Positions 58,123 through 64,000 of a stretch of 64,000 bases of DNA are shown one piece after another. This DNA comes from Manihot esculenta. Lineage: Eukaryota > Streptophyta > Magnoliopsida > Malpighiales > Euphorbiaceae. The translations under genes and the position numbers were made by a program. How positions within the stretch are numbered: the stretch's first letter is position 1; every line of letters starts with the position of its first letter. The notes beneath the pieces were generated by a model that ran no database searches, had not been told where the DNA came from, and saw only the letters and a list, made by a program, of their open reading frames with translations. The stretch is taken from contig NC_035170.2 in NCBI RefSeq assembly GCF_001659605.2, forward strand, positions 19,294,948 to 19,358,947, in the 5' to 3' direction.

Positions 58123-61100
58123 TATGGGTCGGCCTTTCTGCATAAGAACAATACCAGTACCAATCTCAGAAACATCACATTCAATTTCAAAGGTTTTAGA
58201 AAAATCAGGTAACCTTAAAACATGAGCAGAAATAAGTTTTTCTTTTAATGTGTTAAATATAAGTTCTTGTTTTTTACCCCATTTAAACCCAACAGCCTTT
58301 TTAATGATCTCATTTAGAGGTGCAGCAATAGTGCTGAAATCTCTAATAAACCTCTTATAGAAGCTTGCTAATCCATGAAAAGATCTCACCTCATTAGCAT
58401 TCTTAGGTGTAGGCCATTCTTAGATAGCCTTAATATTTTCAGTATCTACCTCAACTCCACGTAAACTAACAATAAATCCTAAGAATATGACACTATCAGT
58501 ACAAAATGTGCATTTCTTAAGATTAACCTACAATTTATGTTCATACAACTTCTGCAGAACAAGTTTAACATGCCTAATGTGATCATCCAAGTTTCGATTA
58601 TAAATCAATATATCATCAAAATACACAACCACAAACTTACCTAGGTAATCACGCAAAATATGGTTCATTAATCTTACAAATATGCTAGGTGCATTAGTTA
58701 AGCCAAAGGCATCACTAACCATTCATGTAAATCATAATTAGTCTTAAAGGCAATTTTTCACTCATCACCTAACTTCATCCTAATTTGATGATAACCACTT
58801 TTCAAATCAATTTTAGCAAAAAAAAACAGCACCACATAATTCTTCAAATATATCATCTAATCTAGGAATAGAATGGCGATACTTTATAGTGATTTTGTTG
58901 ATTGCACGATAATTAACATACATGCGCATTGTTCCATCTTTCTTTAGAACCATCAGAACAGGTACTGCGCATGGACTGAGGCTCTCCCTGATATGTCCCT
59001 TAGCTAGTAACTCATCAACTTGCCTCTACAATTCCTTCGTCTCCTCAGGATTACTCTAGTAAGCTGAACGATTCGGAATCTGAGTTTCAAGAATAAAATC
59101 GATTCGATGCTCTATTCCCTTAATGGGCGGTAATCCAGATGGCACCTCCTCAGGAAATACATTCACAAAATTCTGCAATAACTTAGAAAAAGAACTAAGC
59201 AATTCATCAATAAGGTTAGTCTCAATCACAAAATTGGAACTAAAATGCAACATAATCAAAACTCTCTTCCCTAAGTATGCTTTCTTCAACTCTCTCTCTC
59301 TTTATAATAAAAGGAAGACTTGCTGAATTTTTCACTCTTCTCAGTCAGCTCTCTTTTACCTCCACACTCACTAACGTTTTCTCTTCTACACATCTCTCAT
59401 TTTTATCCTTACCCGTGCAATCACTCTCCTTTGGGCCATTCCAAACCTTCTTTTTACTATTGGCCTCTTTTTTCCGCATTCGTTTTTACTTGTCTCACCT
59501 CCCTTACCCAATTTAGCAAATTGTTATAATTTTACTTGATTTGTATATATATCTTTAGGACATAATGGTACAAGTATATGTTTTACACTAAAAAAAGTAA
59601 AAGAAAACATATTACTATACTCATCATGAATGACACGTCTATCAAATTGACATGGTCTATCTAACAAAATATGTTCAATCTGCATGGGTATAATATCACA
59701 AGTAACTTATCTACATACTTACTAATAGAAAATGACACTTTACATTGCTTGGTTACCTTTGCCTCACCACTATCATTCAATCACTGAAGTCTATAAGGAT
59801 TAGGGTATTTAATAGTTTCTAGTCCTAATTTATCAACTAAAATAGTACGAGCACAATCAACTTGACTACCCGGATCTATTATCATGTAATAGACTTTACC
59901 ACCTATCAAACAACGAGTGTGAAAGATGTTGACTTTACCACCTATTAAACAACGAGTATAAAAGATATTTTCATGTTGTTCAAGTCCCTCTTCTTTAATA
60001 GAAACATTTAAAGTATGCAATATCACTAAGTACTCTCCCTAAACAAGATACTCTTCTAACTCTACATTAGAACAATCTTGTAAAGGTGGCATTTCATCAA
60101 AATAAGAATCAGTTTCAAAGATTATCTCATCTCTCTCACTATCATGGCACGTTTATTAACACGCTCATTTGCATAATACCCACGCTCTTTACATTTAAAA
60201 CATTGAATATCTCTAGTCCTATTAGATTTAGGGGCTGATTCGTTTTTACCATAAGAGTTAGATGTTTCTTTGGAAGGTAACATGCTTTTTTTAGTTGAAA
60301 ACTTATTAAACCTTTTAGGATTATCATTGGTGTTCCATTTAGAACCTCATTTGTTGTTAGAGTTTTGAGCAGCCCTATTACTTCCCCATCTACTTCGGCC
60401 TTTTTGTCTTTCCACCTTAATGAAAATGTTCACCAAATCTTCCAAATCAATTTATGGTTGTAAATCAACTACATTAGTAATCTCCTTATTTAGACCACCA
60501 AAGAAACGAGCCATAGTCTGGTCTTTCTTCTCCACTATGTTTGATTTGATCAGGAGCAACTCCATCATCTTATGATACTCATCAATCAATTTTGATCCAT
60601 GGATCAGTCTTTACAACTGATGATGGAGATCTCTATGGTAATAAGTAGGCACATATTTCCTCCTCATGATTCGCTTTATCTCTTCCCAAGTAGTAATGGG
60701 TAACTCTCTATTCCTTCTCCTAGATTTCACAAGCTCATCCCACGATATTAGTGCATAATCTGAAAACTCAAGGGCAGCAAGTTTTACTTTTTTATCGTCA
60801 AAATAGCTTTGATAGTTAAAAATCATCTCCACTTTACGCTTCCACTCTAAATAGGCATCAACATCAGCCTTACTATTGAAGCTTAAAATCTTCATCTTTA
60901 CAGAGTTCATATTATTATCTACATGGAGTACACGATCATTGAATCTTCTGGCTCGGAAAGGGGTTGATTCTGCCTCAATTTCCTCTTCATAGTATGGATC
61001 GTGTGTATCATCATCCCCCTAATTGGACTTGCTCTTTGAAGAACTAAGGTTGTCTTCAAAGTTATCCATTCTCAAATTCCATGAAAGCTTTATACATAAT

Positions 61101-61151
61101 TTTAAAATCAGACGTAAGGTCAGAAGTATCACCAGTATTATGCCTAAACAT
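58123..61151 (-). pseudogene. B2 gag, protease, RT and RNase H N-terminal remnant
   Basis: Read from the gag start near 61151 (MFRHNTGD): gag core at 60611-60910 (KVEMIFNYQSYFDDKKVK), zinc knuckle at about 60150-60210, protease at 59781-60026 (IIDPGSQVDCA) with a 13-residue in-frame duplication, linker with FPEEVPSGLPP at about 59100-59200, RT at about 58500-59050 (LTNAPSIFVRLMN, VVVYFDDILIYN) and the start of RNase H at 58123-58389 (LASFYKRFIRDFS, FEIECDVSEIG). Frameshifts and stops separate these parts. The RT shows the YFDD motif. Confidence 0.88.
59892..59969 (-). repeat. 39-bp tandem duplication in B2 protease
   Basis: Units 59892-59930 and 59931-59969 differ at a few positions. The repeat keeps frame and doubles a segment containing TRCLIGGKV just before the protease active site. 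B1 has one copy. Confidence 0.88.
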
Positions 61152-62124
61152 TCTACAAAAATTTACAATTCTCTCAACTCACGTGTTTAACTTTCAAGCA
61201 CTCACTTGGTATCTCAAAATTGCACTTCAGAATAAAAATTCAATAAAACCAAGCTTGTATGATTCAAATAACAAGGAAAGCAAAGAAATACCTAACAAGA
61301 AAAGATAGTAAATAACACTAGATACAAACTGACCAAAATGAACAAACGGAATGATTTAACACACATGAGTGAAATTTCATGTACTAAGTGTAATTAGATG
61401 TTCAATAATGTGCAATTTTTCAGACTAAGTGTAAGGAACCAACAGACAAAAGGATATCAAATTGACAAACTAAGAATCAAAATTGATGAGATGGATTTAC
61501 TTAACACGAAGTTTTCTCTAAGCATGCAATCATAGGTTAACTGATATTAATATTGACTAAACAAAAACAATTCAAAGCAAGTAAACAAAATAGACACTTA
61601 AAACAGCAAGTATTAAGTACAATTGTTTTGTGAAAATACTATCAAAATTGGCCCGAAACCTACCTTAAATATGTATTTTGAATCCCAAGCCATAAATATG
61701 TTCAAGGTATAGAAAATATGATTTATATCAGTAGGTATCAATATTAGAACGAAATTTCAACAACTAACTCAAAGTTGTAGAAAATTTTTTTCTTTCTTTT
61801 TGGTATTTTTTTATATGGATAGAAGTAAAATACTAGAAATATTATTCTAAGAGTATTAGAACAGCAACATACGAATTAGGGTAGAAATTACAAATCAAAA
61901 TAACTAAAGATAGTAATTCGGCCTAAACAAGAATTTAGGGTAAAATTTGATTTATACAGCAACTAAATAATGAATTCGACTCTAATAGGTATCCTAAACG
62001 GAAATATCATGAAAAAAATTGAAAAACATAAATCAAATAACCAAAATGATACATTCAGCTAATAATGAACACAAAATTAAATACAAAGACGCAAAGGATA
62101 GTTAAGAAATCATCACTAAGCCTA
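61152..62124 (-). other. B2 5' untranslated leader
   Basis: Non-coding region between primer site and gag. Bases 61190-61325 match the B part of the duplicated unit at 37901-38037 in B1. I see no gene in it. Confidence 0.7.
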
Positions 62125-62136
62125 GCTCTGATACCA
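62125..62136 (-). promoter_or_regulatory. Primer-binding site of B2 (initiator tRNA-Met type)
   Basis: TGGTATCAGAGC on the minus strand, 2 bases from the LTR start at 62139. Confidence 0.9.
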
Positions 62137-62138
62137 AT

Positions 62139-62862
62139 TGATTTGGAACCCCAACCTATTAGAGACTGAAATGACACATATCCTAGTAAAAAGAATTTAG
62201 TTTAGAAAATAATTTTTCAATATAAAGCACCCTTAATTAACATGCAATTAAGAACACTTATAACTGATTGATTTTAAGAGTAGCAAGAATAAGAACTATC
62301 CAAGTTAACATCAAACCTTATTTATGATGTAATGTCAAGAATCAAGATCTCTCTTAAACTCTCAAAGAAGAATCACCCAAAATAATTATATTGAATAATT
62401 GATAATATGTCTATAATATGGAGGAAGAGATGTTTTATATATCCTAGGATAGCCTAGCCCAATTAGGAGAAAACAAAAACCTATACTAACTAAATAACTA
62501 AATAGAACATGTTGATAAAATCATAAGACCCATGATCTTTGTCACTACCCACTACTATGCATAAACTCATGATATATACCACTACCCACTATTGGTTAAC
62601 TACTCACTACTGGATAACTATACACTACTGGTTAACTATCCAATTACCCACTACTGGATAAATATTCAGTATTGAATTAGTGATGAAAAATATATTGATG
62701 CAAATACAAAATTTGAACCATCAATAAGGATACATTCGACCTAATTGACTTGGAATGAGCAGATTGTTATTTAACTTCAAAATGAACTTGCAAAATTTCA
62801 ACATATCTTTCATGAATCTTTAAAGTATCTCATCATTTTTTATATTATTGATTATGCTTACA
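62139..62862 (-). repeat. Element B2 5' LTR (about 724 bp)
   Basis: It matches the 3' LTR and the B1 LTR at both ends. Near 62828 about 50 bp found in the other copies are missing. At 62545-62670 the 'cccactactggataact'-type units number about six, more than in the other two LTRs. Confidence 0.88.
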
Positions 62863-64000
62863 TCAATTATAGAAATAAAAATATCAACAAAGTCTACATT
62901 TTTTCACTATAATTTTTTTTTAATCACCAAATAATTTTTCTACTAGTAATAATCCATTTGTAATTTAATAAAATTCTTTTTAATAAATTTATTAATGAAT
63001 TTGAATTACGTTGATAAATTAATATAGTTATACAGTGAATTAAGTTTTGCCACTATAAATTTTTTAACTCATAGAAAAATAAATTTAATAGTAATTATTA
63101 TTAAATATCCATATATTTATTATATAAATTTTAATTATTTTTTTATATAAAATTTTATATGATTATTAATTATCACACTCATTTTTATACGATTCAATTT
63201 ATTATAAATTTTCATATAAGTAAAACATTACATTTATGAAAGTTTATTAGATATGATTATTCTTTCTAATTTTATACTAATGATATAAAATATAATATGA
63301 CACTATTTTAAATATAATTTAACAAATTTTATACCATATAAAATTAAGAGAGAATTATCATCAAGGTTTCAAGAAATTCAATTTATTTTATAAAATTGAA
63401 TTTTCTAAATTTTATGTCAAATAAATTGCTAATATTTTTATTTTTACTTTTATTTTTAGTTAAGAGGAACTAAATAATATTAATGTTTAAAATTATAAAA
63501 ATTATATAATATATATACTTATAATTATATAAACTAAATATTATAAATATAAAACTAAAGAGTTAGATTTTATTTTAAAACATATATAAATTAATATTTT
63601 TTAAAAAATTTAGAAATTTAATAATAATTAATTCTAAAATTAATAATGAATAATCATAAAACTCACAACTGTCTTAATTTTTATTATTTTTTATCTTTTA
63701 GATTTTTTAAAATATTATTTATTTTTTATATTGTAATTACCATCTAAATTGATTATTATAATTTTATTTAAATTTATTTTATTTCAAATATAATTTTAAA
63801 TTTTTGTTTTGAATTCTCTTTCTAAATGAGAATTCAAAGCAAGGAGCATTTAATAAAATTTAGGATAATTTATAATATAGTCTTTGAGATTTATTAAAAT
63901 GCACAAAGTAATTTTTATTATTTTAATAATAAATAATTGAGTAAATTACATTTTTATTTCTGAATTTTAGTATAATTAACAGATCAATTTCTCAATTTTT
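62863..64000. other. AT-rich spacer
   Basis: Very AT-rich with long runs of A/T and no coding frame, repeat family or gene signal that I recognise. It is the right flank of B2. Confidence 0.7.

Larger units (their letters stand above)
48483..62862 (-). mobile_element. Element B2: family-B Ty3/gypsy retrotransposon split by element E
   Basis: B2 spans 48483-50712 and 58123-62862. It has both LTRs (48483-49173 and 62139-62862), a polypurine tract, primer site and all polyprotein regions, but many stops and frameshifts. Removing E and one copy of TATGC restores continuity in RNase H. The flanks (ends ATAAT on the left, TCAAT on the right) do not give a clear target duplication, in keeping with an old insertion. 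Confidence 0.9.

Overview
This is plant nuclear DNA, almost certainly from a eudicot. It is built almost entirely of LTR retrotransposons of the Ty3/gypsy superfamily, with GT-AG introns and AT-rich spacers. There are no prokaryotic features, rRNA genes, tRNA genes or CRISPR arrays. The style of the Tekay-type elements would fit Euphorbiaceae, but that is only an impression and the species cannot be fixed from sequence alone.

Layout. Bases 1-33902 are a deep nest of Tekay-clade chromovirus elements on the minus strand. Outer element X has its 3' LTR at 1-1223 (cut by the window edge), internal parts at 1224-4956 and 14809-15771, and its 5' LTR in three pieces (15772-17251, 28949-29252, 31545-31695). 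Into X were inserted D (4957-14808, in X gag), A (17252-28943, TSD CGATC) and solo LTR S1 (29253-31539, TSD ATTTT). A itself carries S2, a solo LTR in the opposite orientation (25802-27955, TSD GCACC). X lies in LTR remnant Y (31696-32470), which lies in gag remnant Z (32471-33902). Z abuts B1 (33903-38037), a different Ty3/gypsy family (B, possibly CRM-like), which has lost its reverse transcriptase and its 5' end. B1 runs into C (38038-44449), a gag-only element of the Athila/Tat type with a tRNA-Asp-like primer site. A 310-bp tandem duplication spans the B1/C junction. Bases 44450-48482 are the only non-transposon island and hold the single host gene I can support: a four-exon gene for a 159-residue UBP-type zinc-finger protein (46590-47592, minus). 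Bases 48483-62862 are a second family-B element, B2, split by Tekay element E (50713-58117, TSD TATGC). The last 1.1 kb is AT-rich spacer.

How the parts work. Tekay elements encode one Gag-Pol polyprotein (gag, CCHC knuckles, protease, RT, RNase H, integrase, chromodomain) primed by initiator tRNA-Met. D is closest to intact, with one nonsense codon. A has a 14-nt frameshifting deletion just before the chromodomain. E has two nonsense codons and has lost most of its 3' LTR. X is heavily decayed and has lost its chromodomain.

Most interesting signals: (1) Tekay LTRs of 2.15-2.29 kb carry a conserved set of splice-site-like sequences downstream of the TATA box, which predicts a three-exon leader whose two introns hold the variable repeats. 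(2) Arrays of the CpG-rich palindrome TTCGGCGGCCGAA change copy number between LTRs of one element, and an unrelated palindrome is repeated in family C. (3) The host zinc-finger gene is preserved as an apparently intact island.
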